This document shows positions 1-8,271 of a stretch of DNA of 64,000 bases, piece by piece (the first letter of the stretch is position 1; each line of letters opens with the position of its first letter). The notes beneath the pieces are model-generated. The model was not told the DNA's origin, did not search any database, and saw only the letters and a list, made by a program, of their open reading frames with translations. The stretch is from Coriobacteriaceae bacterium (GTDB taxonomy: Bacteria; Actinomycetota; Coriobacteriia; Coriobacteriales; Coriobacteriaceae). A program made the position numbers and the translations under genes. The DNA lies in the NCBI GenBank assembly GCA_902363875.1, contig CABJBO010000004.1, positions 1 to 64,000 on the forward strand. Direction: 5' to 3'.

Positions 1-54
1 GCCCTTGCGGCGTAGTCGCTATTTATTCAGTCCAAGTTTCGGGGCGCAGTTCAT

Positions 55-96
55 AGGCACCTTTATGGTGGTTTTGCTGACTCGTCCGACCTGTCC
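55..96 (+). repeat. Partial copy of the CCACCAC hairpin repeat
   Basis: This stretch matches the right half of the fuller copy at 2050-2112, including the shared flank TGCTGACTCGTCCGACCTG. The left arm of the hairpin is missing. The rest of positions 1-142 shows no gene that I can support. Confidence 0.7.
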
Positions 97-142
97 ATCA
101 CGGTGCTTGTGTAATTAACGAGAACACTCATTGTTTTGTAAG

Positions 143-169
143 GACGGCGCTCACATGCCGTCTTTTTTT
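143..169 (+). terminator. Rho-independent terminator
   Basis: GACGGC and GCCGTC form a short stem with an 8-base loop, followed by seven T residues. It probably ends transcription entering from the left edge of the window, before the sigma factor gene. Confidence 0.75.
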
Positions 170-260
170 GTCAACTTATGCAGTCTCGACCGTGTTGTAT
201 GTAGAGGGATCTCGCGAGACGCCTTCCCTATATCCACCACGACCAATTGGAGGTGACACT

Positions 261-821
261 ATGCCTGCACGCCGTAACCGCAATAGCACGCTCCGATGCG
301 ATGCCGATCAGATCGAGCGGGAAGCAAAGCGCTTGGTCGACACGTATTCCGACCTCATCCTTCGATTGTGCTATTCGGCCCTTGGATCCGCTGACGACGC
401 TCAAGACATCTGCCAGGACACGCTGATCAAGATTCTCCAACGCACTCAACCGTTCGACTCGCTCGAACACGAACGTGCTTGGGTGATCCGAGTCGCACTG
501 AACGCATGTCGCGATATCGGCCGTACGCACGCGAATCACCCGGTTGTCGACCTCGATTCGCTCCCCGATTTCTGCGCACCCGTAACACATACCGAGCAAG
601 AATTCGCGCAACGCGACTGCGCCATTCTTTCCGCTGTCACGGCCCTGCCTCAAGCACAGCGCATCGCCATCTTTTTGCACTACTACGCAGGCATGAGCAT
701 CAGGGAAATCGCAGACGCCGTTCACGCGACGCCAGCTGCAACCGCCCAGCACCTTAGCCGCGGACGTGCGTCACTTCGGCTTTCCTTGAAAGGAGACCAC
801 AATGACTACGAATTCGAATGA
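261..821 (+). CDS. ECF-type RNA polymerase sigma factor
   Basis: This 186-residue protein is a sigma-70 family factor of the small extracytoplasmic-function type. Region 2 is visible near residues 25-65 (RLCYSALGSADDAQDICQDT) and region 4 near residues 125-175, with a helix-turn-helix around MSIREIADAVHATPAATAQH. The reading frame is open upstream to 168, but a GGAGGTGA ribosome binding site at 249-256 places the start at 261. The gene overlaps the next gene by 20 bases, and that gene encodes a membrane protein of anti-sigma layout, so the pair is probably a sigma/anti-sigma switch. The signal it answers to cannot be read from the sequence. Confidence 0.88.
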   Translation: MPARRNRNSTLRCDADQIEREAKRLVDTYSDLILRLCYSALGSADDAQDICQDTLIKILQRTQPFDSLEHERAWVIRVALNACRDIGRTHANHPVVDLDSLPDFCAPVTHTEQEFAQRDCAILSAVTALPQAQRIAIFLHYYAGMSIREIADAVHATPAATAQHLSRGRASLRLSLKGDHNDYEFE

Positions 822-1932
822 CTATCGCCACGCCCTGGAGCACATTTCGTTTACCGATAATGCGAAGCAGCACATGGCAAACTCGATTGCTCAGTCCGTC
901 GCCTCGAGCGATGCGGCGACCGCTCAAAGCAACTTTAATGGCACGCGACGCAAGCCGCGCATCGCCCGCCATCCCGTAAGAACAGTCGCTCGCATTGCCG
1001 CTGTAACGGCAGTCCTCGCTATCGTCATTGGAGGCGCTGGCACGGCTATGGCAACAGGCGTCCTGCCGCTTCCTTCTGACATGCTTTCCGACATCTTTGA
1101 CGGACCTGCTTCTCAAACCGAGATCATCGACCGTATTGGCCGGCCCGTCGGTGCTAGCTGCTCCAACAACGGAGTCACCGTGACCGCCGACGCCATCATG
1201 GGCGACAAGGATATGGTTACCATCGCCTATACGCTTACGTTCGACGATCCCGCTGCCCTGAAAAAGCTTTCCGAGCCGGGCGAGAACGGAACTATCACCG
1301 GAAGTGTCGATGGAAACGTATACGTTGATGGCGAGCATGGCGGCCAAGGCCAATCATGGCTCATTGACAAGAACCCCAATGACTCCAGCATTCAATACTT
1401 TGCACAGTTCAGCGTTGAATCACCCGGCCTTATGGGCAGGACCGTCCGCACGCATATCAACTCTCTCGTTGTGCCACGTGCTGGCAAAGAGCTTCCCGAG
1501 TATAAGAAAATACTTACGGGCCCATGGGATCTTAAGTTCCAGCTGAATTACGAAGATACATCCGTTACGATTCCCGCGCCCAAATCGGTCAACTTTAACG
1601 GCACCAAGGCGACGATTCAAGAGGCCACCGTATCCTGCGTTGGCGTTTCAGTCCGCTACAACATAGATCGTTCCATCGAACACGACAACAACAGCGGCAA
1701 GATGTCTCAAAACATGGAGGAGTCTATGGATGCCGTTGGCAACATACCCCTCATCGTGACGTTCAAAGACGGTCATGTTGAGGACGCAACCAGCCACAGC
1801 GGCTATTTCGCAAATAAACTGGATAACGGCACCACTGATGTCCACAAGACCTGGCCGTTCTCGCAAGTTTGTGACACAGACAAGATTGCAAGCGTACAAA
1901 TTGGCGATACGGTCATTCCCATGAATTCGTAA
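802..1932 (+). CDS. Membrane-anchored anti-sigma factor, DUF4179-like
   Basis: The 376-residue protein has a polar cytoplasmic N-terminus (about residues 1-60), one membrane helix near 62-85 (TVARIAAVTAVLAIVIGGAG), and a long extracytoplasmic part rich in beta-type sequence. This is the layout of DUF4179-like anti-sigma factors. The start has a good AAAGGAG site at 789-795 inside the end of the sigma gene, so the two are translationally coupled. I infer that the N-terminal segment holds the sigma factor at the membrane until an outside signal acts on the external domain. The family name is assigned from architecture, not from a search. Confidence 0.7.
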   Translation: MTTNSNDYRHALEHISFTDNAKQHMANSIAQSVASSDAATAQSNFNGTRRKPRIARHPVRTVARIAAVTAVLAIVIGGAGTAMATGVLPLPSDMLSDIFDGPASQTEIIDRIGRPVGASCSNNGVTVTADAIMGDKDMVTIAYTLTFDDPAALKKLSEPGENGTITGSVDGNVYVDGEHGGQGQSWLIDKNPNDSSIQYFAQFSVESPGLMGRTVRTHINSLVVPRAGKELPEYKKILTGPWDLKFQLNYEDTSVTIPAPKSVNFNGTKATIQEATVSCVGVSVRYNIDRSIEHDNNSGKMSQNMEESMDAVGNIPLIVTFKDGHVEDATSHSGYFANKLDNGTTDVHKTWPFSQVCDTDKIASVQIGDTVIPMNS

Positions 1933-2049
1933 CGCTACGCGGCTCGTATATGCACCCGGTTCCACACTTCGCGTCTAAAGATGCGCTGTCATCGAGCAGC
2001 GTGAGCGCAAGGCCGCCCGTATGGTCGGCTGGGAACACCTCGTTGCGCT

Positions 2050-2112
2050 AAAAACCACCACGAAGGGGACCGGCACCTTTGTGGTGGTTTTGCTGACTCG
2101 TCCGACCTGTCC
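2050..2112 (+). repeat. CCACCAC hairpin repeat, likely terminator of the sigma operon
   Basis: AAACCACCACGAAGG pairs with CCTTTGTGGTGGTTT and is followed by a T-containing tract, so it can act as a terminator after the anti-sigma gene. The same hairpin recurs at 3760-3800, and its right half recurs at 55-96 with an identical flank. That makes it a dispersed element as well as a terminator. Confidence 0.7.
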
Positions 2113-2116
2113 CAAC

Positions 2117-2183
2117 GGTTTGTCTCAATCTGTAACAGGTAGGGCCCAAATAATCGGTTAGCTGTTACAGATCGAGACAGACC
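2117..2183. repeat. TCTCAATCTGTAACA palindrome family, copy A
   Basis: The left arm TGTCTCAATCTGTAACAG (2121-2138) faces the right arm CTGTTACAGATCGAGACA (2162-2179), an 18-base inverted repeat with one mismatch. The arms extend outward by GGTT/GACC. The loop is about 23 bases. Confidence 0.85.
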
Positions 2184-2201
2184 ACGGATGCTCAGCCGAA
2201 A

Positions 2202-2258
2202 ATCTCAATCTGTAACAGGTAGGAACGATTTTGCCCCTTAGATGTTACAGATTGAGAT
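2202..2258. repeat. TCTCAATCTGTAACA palindrome family, copy B
   Basis: ATCTCAATCTGTAACA (2202-2217) and TGTTACAGATTGAGAT (2243-2258) are a perfect 16-base inverted repeat around a 25-base loop. The copy ends 25 bases from the leuB remnant. Between the repeats, 1933-2283 holds no gene. Confidence 0.88.
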
Positions 2259-2283
2259 ATTTGACAGCTTGAATCGGCATCGC

Positions 2284-2954
2284 CTACAGCGCGGCGACGA
2301 CCTTGTCGCCCATCGTCGTGGTGCCGAGGATCTTATCTGCCGGGGTGTTGACATCGGCGATGTCACGGGTGCGCCAGCCCTCGTCGAGCACGCGCGCCAC
2401 GGCGCTCTCGATCCACGCGGCTTGCTCGCCCATGTCGAGCGCGTAGGTCAGCAGCATCGCCACCGACAAGATTTGAGCCAGCGGATTGGCCACGCCGAGC
2501 CCCGCGATGTCAGGAGCGCTGCCAGCGCTCGGCCCAAACAGCGATACGCCATCATCCAGCGAGGCAGAGGCAAGCATACCGAGCGATCCGGTAATCTGAG
2601 CCGCCTCATCGGACAGGATGTCGCCGAACATGTTCTCCGTCACCACGACGTCAAAGTCTGCCGGTCGACTGATGAGCTGCATGGCGGCGTTGTCGACGAG
2701 CAGGTCCTCAAGCTCCACGTCGGAGTACTCCTCGTCTTGCACGCGATGCACGATCTCGCGCCACATGCGGCTCGTCTCCAGCACGTTGCGCTTATCAACG
2801 CTCGTCACTTTGCCGCGACGTTTGCACGCCGCCTCAAATGCCTGGCGCGCAATGCGCTCAATCTCGTACTCGCGATACTCCATCACGTCGACCGCACGCT
2901 GACCGGCCGCACCCGCAGCGCCCGCGCAGGTCACGGATGCGGACGCCAAAGTCC
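2284..2954 (-). pseudogene. leuB: Truncated 3-isopropylmalate dehydrogenase ('leuB)
   Basis: The reading frame encodes about 205 residues of the C-terminal half of 3-isopropylmalate dehydrogenase, the last step of leucine synthesis. Family motifs are clear: [59 protein letters not shown] and [18 protein letters not shown]. Full-length LeuB is about 350-360 residues, and here the first 150 or so are absent. There is no ATG with a ribosome site; the frame opens only at a TTG (2949). Immediately upstream, in a different frame, the DNA encodes LeuA sequence, so a deletion has joined the two genes. I call it a non-functional remnant. Confidence 0.88.
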
Positions 2955-3490
2955 CACGGCATGTTGTGGCCCATCGTATCGGGGATGTTCACGACCGTGG
3001 CACCGGCCTTTACGGCCGCCTCGATAATGCGCACCAGAAACTCCTGATCGGAGCGGCCGGCATCCTCGGCATAAAACTCAACATCGTCAACGAACTTGCG
3101 AGCATGTTTGACGGCATGGATCGCTCACTCAATTGCCCTTTCCTCAGTCATATGGAGCTTGTCGCGCAGGTGACTGGTGCTCACACCCAGCCCTGTATGG
3201 ATACGGGGCCTCTGGGCCGTTTTGAGCGCCTCTGCAGCCACTTCGATATCCCTGTCGACAGCGCGCGTCAGGCCGCATACCGTGCATCGGTCGCCCGCAA
3301 TCTTGCCAATCTCCTGTACGGAGCGAAAGTCACCAGGACTCGAGATGGGAAAGCCCGCCTCGATAACGTCCACGTTCATGCGCACCAGCTGGCGGGCGAT
3401 GAAGAGCTTTTCCTCGGTATTCATGCTGGCGCCCGGCGACTGCTCACCGTCGCACAGGGTGGCGTCAAAGATTGTGATTTTGCGGCTTAT
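2955..3490 (-). pseudogene. leuA: Truncated 2-isopropylmalate synthase (leuA')
   Basis: About the first 175 residues of 2-isopropylmalate synthase are recognisable ([29 protein letters not shown], then after a stop [18 protein letters not shown] and [11 protein letters not shown]). Four lesions are visible. The expected start after an AGGAGG site is ATA at 3490-3488. The catalytic TLRDGEQ motif reads TLCDGEQ (3452-3454). A TGA at 3125-3127 interrupts the frame. The rest of leuA is deleted into leuB. A frame open from 3607 only exists by reading through the attenuator. The family makes isopropylmalate from ketoisovalerate and acetyl-CoA; this copy cannot. Confidence 0.87.
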
Positions 3491-3554
3491 ATGTTCCTCC
3501 TGATTGACCGTTTTATGACAGATGGCTTTCAGGAGAGAGAGAAGGCCTAGAGAT

Positions 3555-3614
3555 AGAAAAATACCCGTGTCGCTCATCACGCCTGAAAGCGGCAGACGAT
3601 AGCGCACCCGGGTA
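3555..3614 (-). terminator. Attenuator terminator of the leu leader
   Basis: On the minus strand, TACCCGGGTGCGCT pairs with AGCGACACGGGTA with a bulge and is followed at once by five T residues (3556-3560). It lies between the leader peptide and the leuA remnant, as expected for a transcription attenuator. I did not trace the alternative antiterminator pairing in full. Confidence 0.65.
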
Positions 3615-3643
3615 CAACAAATCGTTATAGCGAGATTACAACC

Positions 3644-3703
3644 CTAGCGCGCTATCCAATCTAGTAGCGCTAGGCCTAGGAGCTGTTGCGTGTTCTTAAA
3701 CAT
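3644..3703 (-). CDS. leuL: Leucine leader peptide of the decayed leu operon
   Basis: A 19-residue open frame (MFKNTQQLLGLALLDWIAR) follows a GAAGGGAG ribosome site at a normal distance. Five of seven residues between positions 8 and 14 are leucine, and four of those five use CTA, a rare codon in high-GC genomes. A terminator hairpin lies about 30 bases downstream and the leuA remnant after that. This is the classic layout of leucine attenuation, in which stalling at leucine codons lets transcription continue. The peptide is too short to identify by sequence family, so the call rests on codons and context. Confidence 0.72.
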   Translation of the reverse strand: MFKNTQQLLGLALLDWIAR

Positions 3704-3759
3704 GTTGGGCTCCCTTCGGCCTCGGGTAGTACTACATCGCGCTAAAGTACAACACAAGT

Positions 3760-3800
3760 AAAACCACCACAAGGGTGCCTGTCCCCTTCGTGGTGGTTTC
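3760..3800. repeat. CCACCAC hairpin repeat, complete copy
   Basis: AAACCACCACAAGG (3761-3774) pairs with CCTTCGTGGTGGTTT (3785-3799). It is the same element as at 2050-2112, in the opposite orientation, and sits upstream of the leu leader. Confidence 0.75.
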
Positions 3801-3813
3801 GTTGACTCAAAAG

Positions 3814-3855
3814 CAAGAGACCCGGTCCTGCACGAGGCAGAACCGGGTCTCTTTA
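3814..3855 (-). terminator. Terminator after rplA
   Basis: AAGAGACCCGGT and ACCGGGTCTCTT form a long stem with a 14-base middle that itself pairs partly (CTGC/GCAG). On the minus strand it is followed by GCTTTTG. It closes the rplK-rplA transcript. Confidence 0.85.
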
Positions 3856-3889
3856 GCAATGCTTGCTTTGCTCAGGCAGTAACTGTTAG

Positions 3890-4597
3890 TTACTCAGCCA
3901 GGAAGTCGCGCTGGATAGCGGGATCGACCTTGACGCCAGGGCCCATGGTGGAAGACACGGAGATGGACTTGACGTACTTGCCCTTAGCAGAAGAGGGCTT
4001 GACGCGCAGGATCTCGGTGTACAGGGCAGCGTAGTTCTCGACGAGCTGCTGCTCAGAGAAGGACTTCTTGCCCAGGGGCACGTGGCAGATGCCGTAGCGG
4101 TCGGCGCGGTACTCAACGCGGCCAGCCTTGAGCTCGGAGACCATCTTGGCGACGTCCATGGTCACGGTGCCGAGCTTGGGGTTCGGCATGAGGCCACGGG
4201 GACCAAGGATCTTACCGATGCGGCCAACCTTGGCCATCATGTTCGGCGTAGCGATAGCGGCGTCGAAGTTGATCTCGCCCTTCTGAATCTGGGCGACAAG
4301 CTCGTCGGAACCGATGATGTCGGCGCCAGCAGCCTCAGCCTCGCGGGCCTTCTCGCCCTCGGCGAAGACGGCAACACGAACGGTCTTGCCGGTGCCGTGG
4401 GGCAGGGAGATGGAACCACGGATGTTCTGGTCAGCCTTACGAGTATCGATGCCCAGACGGAAGTGGGCCTCGACGGTCTCGTCGAACTTGGCGGTGTCGA
4501 GCTCCTTAATGAGCTTGGCAGCCTGAAGGGGGGTGTAGAGCGTGGCGCGATCGATCTTCTCGGCAGCGGCGTTATAGCTCTTACCATGCTTAGCCAT
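3890..4597 (-). CDS. rplA: 50S ribosomal protein L1
   Basis: The 235-residue product has the L1 hallmarks, including [20 protein letters not shown] near residue 65 and [19 protein letters not shown] near residue 125. L1 forms the mobile stalk at the ribosomal E site and in many bacteria represses its own mRNA. Two ATG codons lie close together; AGGAGG stands only 2 bases before the first but 8 before the second, so the second (4597) is chosen. The gene follows rplK after 117 bases that contain small GC-rich hairpins (GGGCTCACGCCC and GTGTGC/GCACAC), which might be a regulatory or processing site. I could not identify a defined L1 binding site. Confidence 0.97.
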   Translation of the reverse strand: MAKHGKSYNAAAEKIDRATLYTPLQAAKLIKELDTAKFDETVEAHFRLGIDTRKADQNIRGSISLPHGTGKTVRVAVFAEGEKAREAEAAGADIIGSDELVAQIQKGEINFDAAIATPNMMAKVGRIGKILGPRGLMPNPKLGTVTMDVAKMVSELKAGRVEYRADRYGICHVPLGKKSFSEQQLVENYAALYTEILRVKPSSAKGKYVKSISVSSTMGPGVKVDPAIQRDFLAE

Positions 4598-4714
4598 GTG
4601 CATTACCTCCTGTGGTTAAACGGGCGTGAGCCCTCCCACATCGTATCGTGTGCCCTATTGCACACATTTAACGGGCGCCCAGGTCGGAGCACCCGTCGTT
4701 ACCATAAGAAATCG

Positions 4715-5143
4715 CTACTCAGCGATGGTGACGCCCATGGAACGGGCGGTACCGGCGATGATCTTCTTGGCGGCGTCAATGTCGTTGGCATTGAGGTCCG
4801 GCATCTTGATCTCGGCGATCTTGGTGAGCTGCTCCTGGGAGAGCTGACCAACCTTGTCGGCCTGGGGCTTAGCGGAACCAGACTTGAGGTTCAGCTCCTT
4901 CTTGATGAGGTGAGCCGCCGGCGGGGTCTTGGTGATGAAGGAGAAGGACTTATCCTCGTAGACAGAGATCTCAACGGGGATGATGTCGCCCTTCTTGTCC
5001 TGCGTCTCGGCGTTAAAGGCCTGGCAGAACTGCATGATGTTCACGCCAGCAGCGCCCAGAGCGGGGCCGACGGGAGGAGCGGGGTTAGCTGCACCAGCAG
5101 GAATCTGGAGCTTAATGACGTTGGCAACCTTCTTCTCAGCCAT
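4715..5143 (-). CDS. rplK: 50S ribosomal protein L11
   Basis: The 142-residue protein matches L11 along its length: the proline-rich N-terminus ([17 protein letters not shown]), the [12 protein letters not shown] segment and the C-terminal RNA-binding domain ([16 protein letters not shown]). L11 binds the GTPase-associated centre of 23S rRNA and is a target of thiopeptides. The frame opens at an ATG two codons upstream, but that codon directly abuts the AAAGGA site, so MAEKK at 5143 is preferred. It follows nusG and precedes rplA, the usual order. Confidence 0.97.
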   Translation of the reverse strand: MAEKKVANVIKLQIPAGAANPAPPVGPALGAAGVNIMQFCQAFNAETQDKKGDIIPVEISVYEDKSFSFITKTPPAAHLIKKELNLKSGSAKPQADKVGQLSQEQLTKIAEIKMPDLNANDIDAAKKIIAGTARSMGVTIAE

Positions 5144-5263
5144 GGTCATTCCTTTCGAATCACGAGTGTGAAGTACTTGCTATATCGTAAGCACGCACGT
5201 GTTAGAAGCACTCCTGAGATGAGCAGTCACAGAAGAAGCACGCTCGCGCGAACGGACGAAAAC

Positions 5264-5800
5264 TTAAGCGATGACAGCGACCTGGTTAAAGTCGAGCTCG
5301 ACCGGCGTCTCGCGGCCAAAGATCATCAGCGTGACCTTGAGCTTGCCAGCCTCGGTGTTAACCTCGGAGACCTTGCCATCAAAGTCGGTAAGCGGGCCAT
5401 CGGTGACGCGGACGGACGTGCCGACCTGAATATCAACCGAGGTGCGCTTGGGCGAATCGCCCTTACCGGGACGACGAGTCATCTTGTTGTACTCGTCGCG
5501 GGAAAGCGGAGCGGGCTTGCCGTTGCCGCCTAGGAAACCGGTGACGCCGGGCGTGTTGCGAACACACGTCCACGCATCGTCATCCATCTCCATGCGAACC
5601 AGGACATAACCCGGAAAGATCTTGGAATCCTTGGTCTCGCGCTTGCCACCCTCTTTGATCTCGGTGACGCGCTCCATAGGAATCTCGATATCAAAGATAC
5701 GGTCCTGCATGCCCATGGTCTCGATACGATGCTCGAGATCGGACTTTACGCGGTTCTCGTATCCGGAGTAAGTGTGAACGACGTACCAACGCTTAGACAT
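5264..5800 (-). CDS. nusG: Transcription termination/antitermination factor NusG
   Basis: The 178-residue protein starts MSKRWYVVHTYSGYENRV, the typical NGN domain opening, and has FPGYVLVRMEMDD and TPGVTGFLGG. The C-terminal KOW domain shows as VRVTDGPLTDFDGKVSEV. NusG binds RNA polymerase and couples it to Rho or to the ribosome. It starts 3 bases after the stop of secE, so the two are translationally coupled, and it is followed by rplK-rplA as in most bacteria. Confidence 0.97.
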   Translation of the reverse strand: MSKRWYVVHTYSGYENRVKSDLEHRIETMGMQDRIFDIEIPMERVTEIKEGGKRETKDSKIFPGYVLVRMEMDDDAWTCVRNTPGVTGFLGGNGKPAPLSRDEYNKMTRRPGKGDSPKRTSVDIQVGTSVRVTDGPLTDFDGKVSEVNTEAGKLKVTLMIFGRETPVELDFNQVAVIA

Positions 5801-5803
5801 GGT

Positions 5804-6142
5804 TTAGCCCCTCAATCCAGAGAACAGAGCAAGAGCCTCGCCAAAGCCAGCATCGAGCAGAGCGATGACGACGCCGACGACGACCAGAGAAGCGCAAACG
5901 ACGACCGAGTAGTTCACGAGCTCCTTCTTATCAGGCCACGTGACACGCTTCATCTCGGACTTGACCGAAGCGAAATACTTCTTGGTGCGGGCGAAGAAAC
6001 CAGGCTTCTCGTTCTTCTTGGACTTCGCAGCCTTCTCGTTCTTCTTGGCAACGGCCTTCTTGGCCTCAACCTTGGAGTTGGCAGCAGCGTTGTTGGCAGG
6101 TGCCGGCTGCTGAGCCTTCTTCTTGTTCTTCTTGTTGGCCAT
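5804..6142 (-). CDS. secE: Preprotein translocase subunit SecE
   Basis: This 112-residue protein has a long Lys/Ala-rich cytoplasmic N-terminus (about 60 residues), then the SecE core FFARTKKYFASVKSEMKRVTWPDKKEL and one membrane helix (VVVCASLVVVGVVIALLDAG). SecE clamps SecY in the membrane channel. The basic, low-complexity extension is longer than in minimal Gram-positive SecE. The GGAGG site before 6142 supports the start. It lies between tRNA-Trp and nusG. Confidence 0.94.
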   Translation of the reverse strand: MANKKNKKKAQQPAPANNAAANSKVEAKKAVAKKNEKAAKSKKNEKPGFFARTKKYFASVKSEMKRVTWPDKKELVNYSVVVCASLVVVGVVIALLDAGFGEALALFSGLRG

Positions 6143-6181
6143 TTGGGTTACCTCCGCGCAATGCGCTTATACATGAGTAAA

Positions 6182-6210
6182 CCGTAAGCCCCCAAGTGGG
6201 AGCTTACGGA
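6182..6210 (-). terminator. Hairpin between tRNA-Trp and secE
   Basis: CCGTAAGCCCCC and GGGAGCTTACGG form a stem with a 4-6 base loop. It lies just downstream of tRNA-Trp on the minus strand and has no long T run, so it may be a processing site or a weak attenuator before secE. Confidence 0.45.
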
Positions 6211-6218
6211 ATAATGAC

Positions 6219-6294
6219 TGGCACGCCAGGAAGGACTCGAACCCTCAACACTCGGTTTTGGAGACCGATGCTCTACCAATTGAACTACTGGCGT
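6219..6294 (-). tRNA. tRNA-Trp (anticodon CCA)
   Basis: A complete cloverleaf is visible: acceptor ACGCCAG/CTGGCGT, D-arm, anticodon loop CTCCAAA and T-arm GAGGGTTCGAGTCCTTC, with discriminator G and encoded CCA. Its place between rpmG and secE is conserved in many bacteria. Confidence 0.97.
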
Positions 6295-6307
6295 ATGTGA
6301 CTAGAGA

Positions 6308-6457
6308 CTAGCGAGTCTCTTTGTGCAGCGTGTGGTGACGGCACCAGGGGCAATACTTCTTGATCTCCATACGATCAGGCATGGTCGACTTGTTCTTGGT
6401 GGTCGTATAGTTGCGGCGCTTGCACTCAGTGCACGCAAGAGTAACTAGAGTACGCAT
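6308..6457 (-). CDS. rpmG: 50S ribosomal protein L33
   Basis: A 49-residue frame encodes a zinc-type L33: the pairs CTEC (residues 9-12) and CPWC (residues 36-39) are the four zinc ligands, and [10 protein letters not shown] is the family signature. It ends HTLHKETR. L33 sits near the E site of the large subunit. It begins the rpmG - tRNA-Trp - secE - nusG - rplK - rplA series. An AAAGG site lies about 10 bases before the ATG. Confidence 0.95.
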   Translation of the reverse strand: MRTLVTLACTECKRRNYTTTKNKSTMPDRMEIKKYCPWCRHHTLHKETR

Positions 6458-6674
6458 GTATCCTGAACCTTTCATTTCCGCCCCGTACGGGCACGAGTTG
6501 TTACTTTATCAGCTCCACGTAAGTGCTGTCAATGAAAACCTCGAGTCAATTGGTTCTCGGTGGATCCATTCATATTTGGAACACATCAATGAAGCCATCG
6601 AGAGCTAATCGACGGTGCATCCAGGACCACTATCGATCCTCTCGACACCAGCAACGGCTCAATATCCATTGCAG

Positions 6675-6709
6675 AAAAGAACCCGGCACCCATATAAGTG
6701 CCGGGTTCT
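6675..6709 (-). terminator. Terminator after tuf
   Basis: AGAACCCGGCAC and GTGCCGGGTTCT form a 12-bp stem with an 8-base loop. On the minus strand it is followed by TTTTCTG. The stretch 6458-6736 holds no other feature that I can support. Confidence 0.88.
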
Positions 6710-6736
6710 CTAAGTCAGCTATATCAAAGAGCTAAT

Positions 6737-7927
6737 TTACTCAATGATCGTGGAGACGATGCCCGAACCGACGGTGTGGCCACCCTCGCGGATAGCGAAG
6801 CGCAGGCCCTCCTCCATGGCGATCGGGTGGATGAGGTCGCCCTCGATGGTGATGTGGTCACCAGGCATAGCCATCTCGGTGCCCTCGGGGAGCTTGACCG
6901 TACCGGTAACGTCGGTGGTACGGAAGTAGAACTGAGGACGATAACCATCGAAGAACGGGGTGTGACGGCCGCCCTCCTCCTTGGTCAGAACGTAGATCTC
7001 GCCGGTGAACTTGGTGTGCGGGGTAACCGAACCGGGCTTGCAGAGAACCTGGCCGCGCTCGATGTCCTCGCGCTTGATGCCGCGGAGCAGCAGACCGACG
7101 TTGTCGCCAGCCTCGCAGAAGTCCATGGACTTACGGAACATCTCGATACCGGTAACGACGGTGTTCTGGGTATCCTTGATGCCGACGATCTCGACGGGCT
7201 CGTTGAGCTTGAGCTCACCGCGCTCGACACGGCCGGTAGCAACGGTACCACGGCCGGAGATGGTCATAACGTCCTCAACGGCCATCAGGAACGGGAGGTC
7301 GTTGTTACGAGCAGGCGTCGGGATGTACTCGTCGACGGCGTTCATGAGCTCGCGGATAGCGTCCATCCACTTGGCGTCGCCCTCGAGAGCGCCCAGAGCG
7401 GAACCACGGATGACGGGGATGTCGTCGCCGGGGAAATCGTACTCGGAGAGGAGCTCACGGGTCTCCATCTCGACGAGGTCGATGAGCTCGTCATCGTCAA
7501 CCATGTCGCACTTGTTCAGGAAGACGACGATGTAAGGAACGCCAACCTGACGGGCGAGCAGGATGTGCTCGCGGGTCTGAGCCATGGGGCCGTCGGTAGC
7601 GGCGATGACCAAGATAGCGCCGTCCATCTGAGCAGCACCGGAGATCATGTTCTTGACGTAGTCAGCGTGGCCCGGGCAGTCAACGTGAGCGTAGTGACGG
7701 GCAGCAGTCTCGTACTCGACGTGGGAGACGGAGATCGTAATGCCGCGCTCGCGCTCCTCGGGAGCCTTGTCGATGTTCTCGAACGCAGTGAAGTCAGCCT
7801 TGCAGCCCTCGGTCTCGGAGAGAACCTTGGTGATGGCGGCGGTCAGCGTGGTCTTGCCGTGGTCGACGTGACCAATGGTGCCGATGTTAACATGCGGCTT
7901 AGTGCGCTCAAACTTCTCTTTGGCCAT
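6737..7927 (-). CDS. tuf: Translation elongation factor Tu
   Basis: The 396-residue GTPase carries the G1 motif [10 protein letters not shown], the G3 motif DCPGHADY, the G4 motif NKCDM and the EF-Tu domains II and III ([21 protein letters not shown] is the domain II core). EF-Tu delivers aminoacyl-tRNA to the ribosome. The frame is open 23 codons further upstream, but GAGGAGGG at 7 bases before [14 protein letters not shown] fixes the start at 7927. It stands alone after three tRNA genes on the same strand, with a strong terminator behind it. Confidence 0.98.
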   Translation of the reverse strand: MAKEKFERTKPHVNIGTIGHVDHGKTTLTAAITKVLSETEGCKADFTAFENIDKAPEERERGITISVSHVEYETAARHYAHVDCPGHADYVKNMISGAAQMDGAILVIAATDGPMAQTREHILLARQVGVPYIVVFLNKCDMVDDDELIDLVEMETRELLSEYDFPGDDIPVIRGSALGALEGDAKWMDAIRELMNAVDEYIPTPARNNDLPFLMAVEDVMTISGRGTVATGRVERGELKLNEPVEIVGIKDTQNTVVTGIEMFRKSMDFCEAGDNVGLLLRGIKREDIERGQVLCKPGSVTPHTKFTGEIYVLTKEEGGRHTPFFDGYRPQFYFRTTDVTGTVKLPEGTEMAMPGDHITIEGDLIHPIAMEEGLRFAIREGGHTVGSGIVSTIIE

Positions 7928-7981
7928 AAAGCCCTCCTCTAAACAGGTCGTCCCCGGACGGGACTTTGCCTTTATACCATA

Positions 7982-8012
7982 GTGGCCTCTCAACATACTA
8001 TTGAGAAGCCAC
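7982..8012 (-). terminator. Hairpin between tRNA-Met and tuf
   Basis: GTGGCCTCTCAA and TTGAGAAGCCAC pair around a 7-base loop with one mismatch. It may end the tRNA transcript or be part of the tuf leader. The flanking sequence has only weak T content. Confidence 0.45.
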
Positions 8013-8023
8013 CGTGTTACCTA

Positions 8024-8100
8024 TGGTAGCGGTGACTGGATTCGAACCAGTGACGCCACGGGTATGAACCGTGTGCTCTAACCAACTGAGCTACACCGCC
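8024..8100 (-). tRNA. tRNA-Met, elongator type (anticodon CAT)
   Basis: Acceptor GGCGGTG pairs with CACCGCT (one G-U pair), the anticodon loop is TTCATAC, and CCA is encoded. The anticodon stem lacks the three G-C pairs of an initiator tRNA, so it is read as the elongator. Confidence 0.93.
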
Positions 8101-8103
8101 GGA

Positions 8104-8179
8104 TGGAGCCTGCAACCAGACTTGAACTGGTGACCTCTTCGTTACCAACGAAGTGCTCTACCGACTGAGCTATACAGGC
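8104..8179 (-). tRNA. tRNA-Thr (anticodon GGT)
   Basis: Acceptor GCCTGTA/TGCAGGC, anticodon loop TTGGTAA and encoded CCA form a complete cloverleaf. It lies 3 bases from tRNA-Met, so the cluster is probably co-transcribed. Confidence 0.95.
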
Positions 8180-8189
8180 ACTTGACGGG

Positions 8190-8271
8190 TGGGAGCTATA
8201 GGATTCGAACCTATGTAGGCAGAGCCAACGGGTTTACAGCCCGTCCCCATTAACCACTCGGGCAAACTCCC
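8190..8271 (-). tRNA. tRNA-Tyr (anticodon GTA)
   Basis: A class II tRNA with a variable arm: acceptor GGGAGTT/AGCTCCC, anticodon loop CTGTAAA. The DNA after the discriminator A reads CCC, not CCA, so the 3' end probably has to be completed by the CCA-adding enzyme. Confidence 0.93.

Noticed and set aside
3125..3607. 160-codon frame as an intact leuA fragment with its own start at 3607
   Set aside because: The upstream ATG codons lie before or inside the attenuator, so using them would mean translating the terminator. The ribosome site fits a start at 3490, where the codon is ATA.
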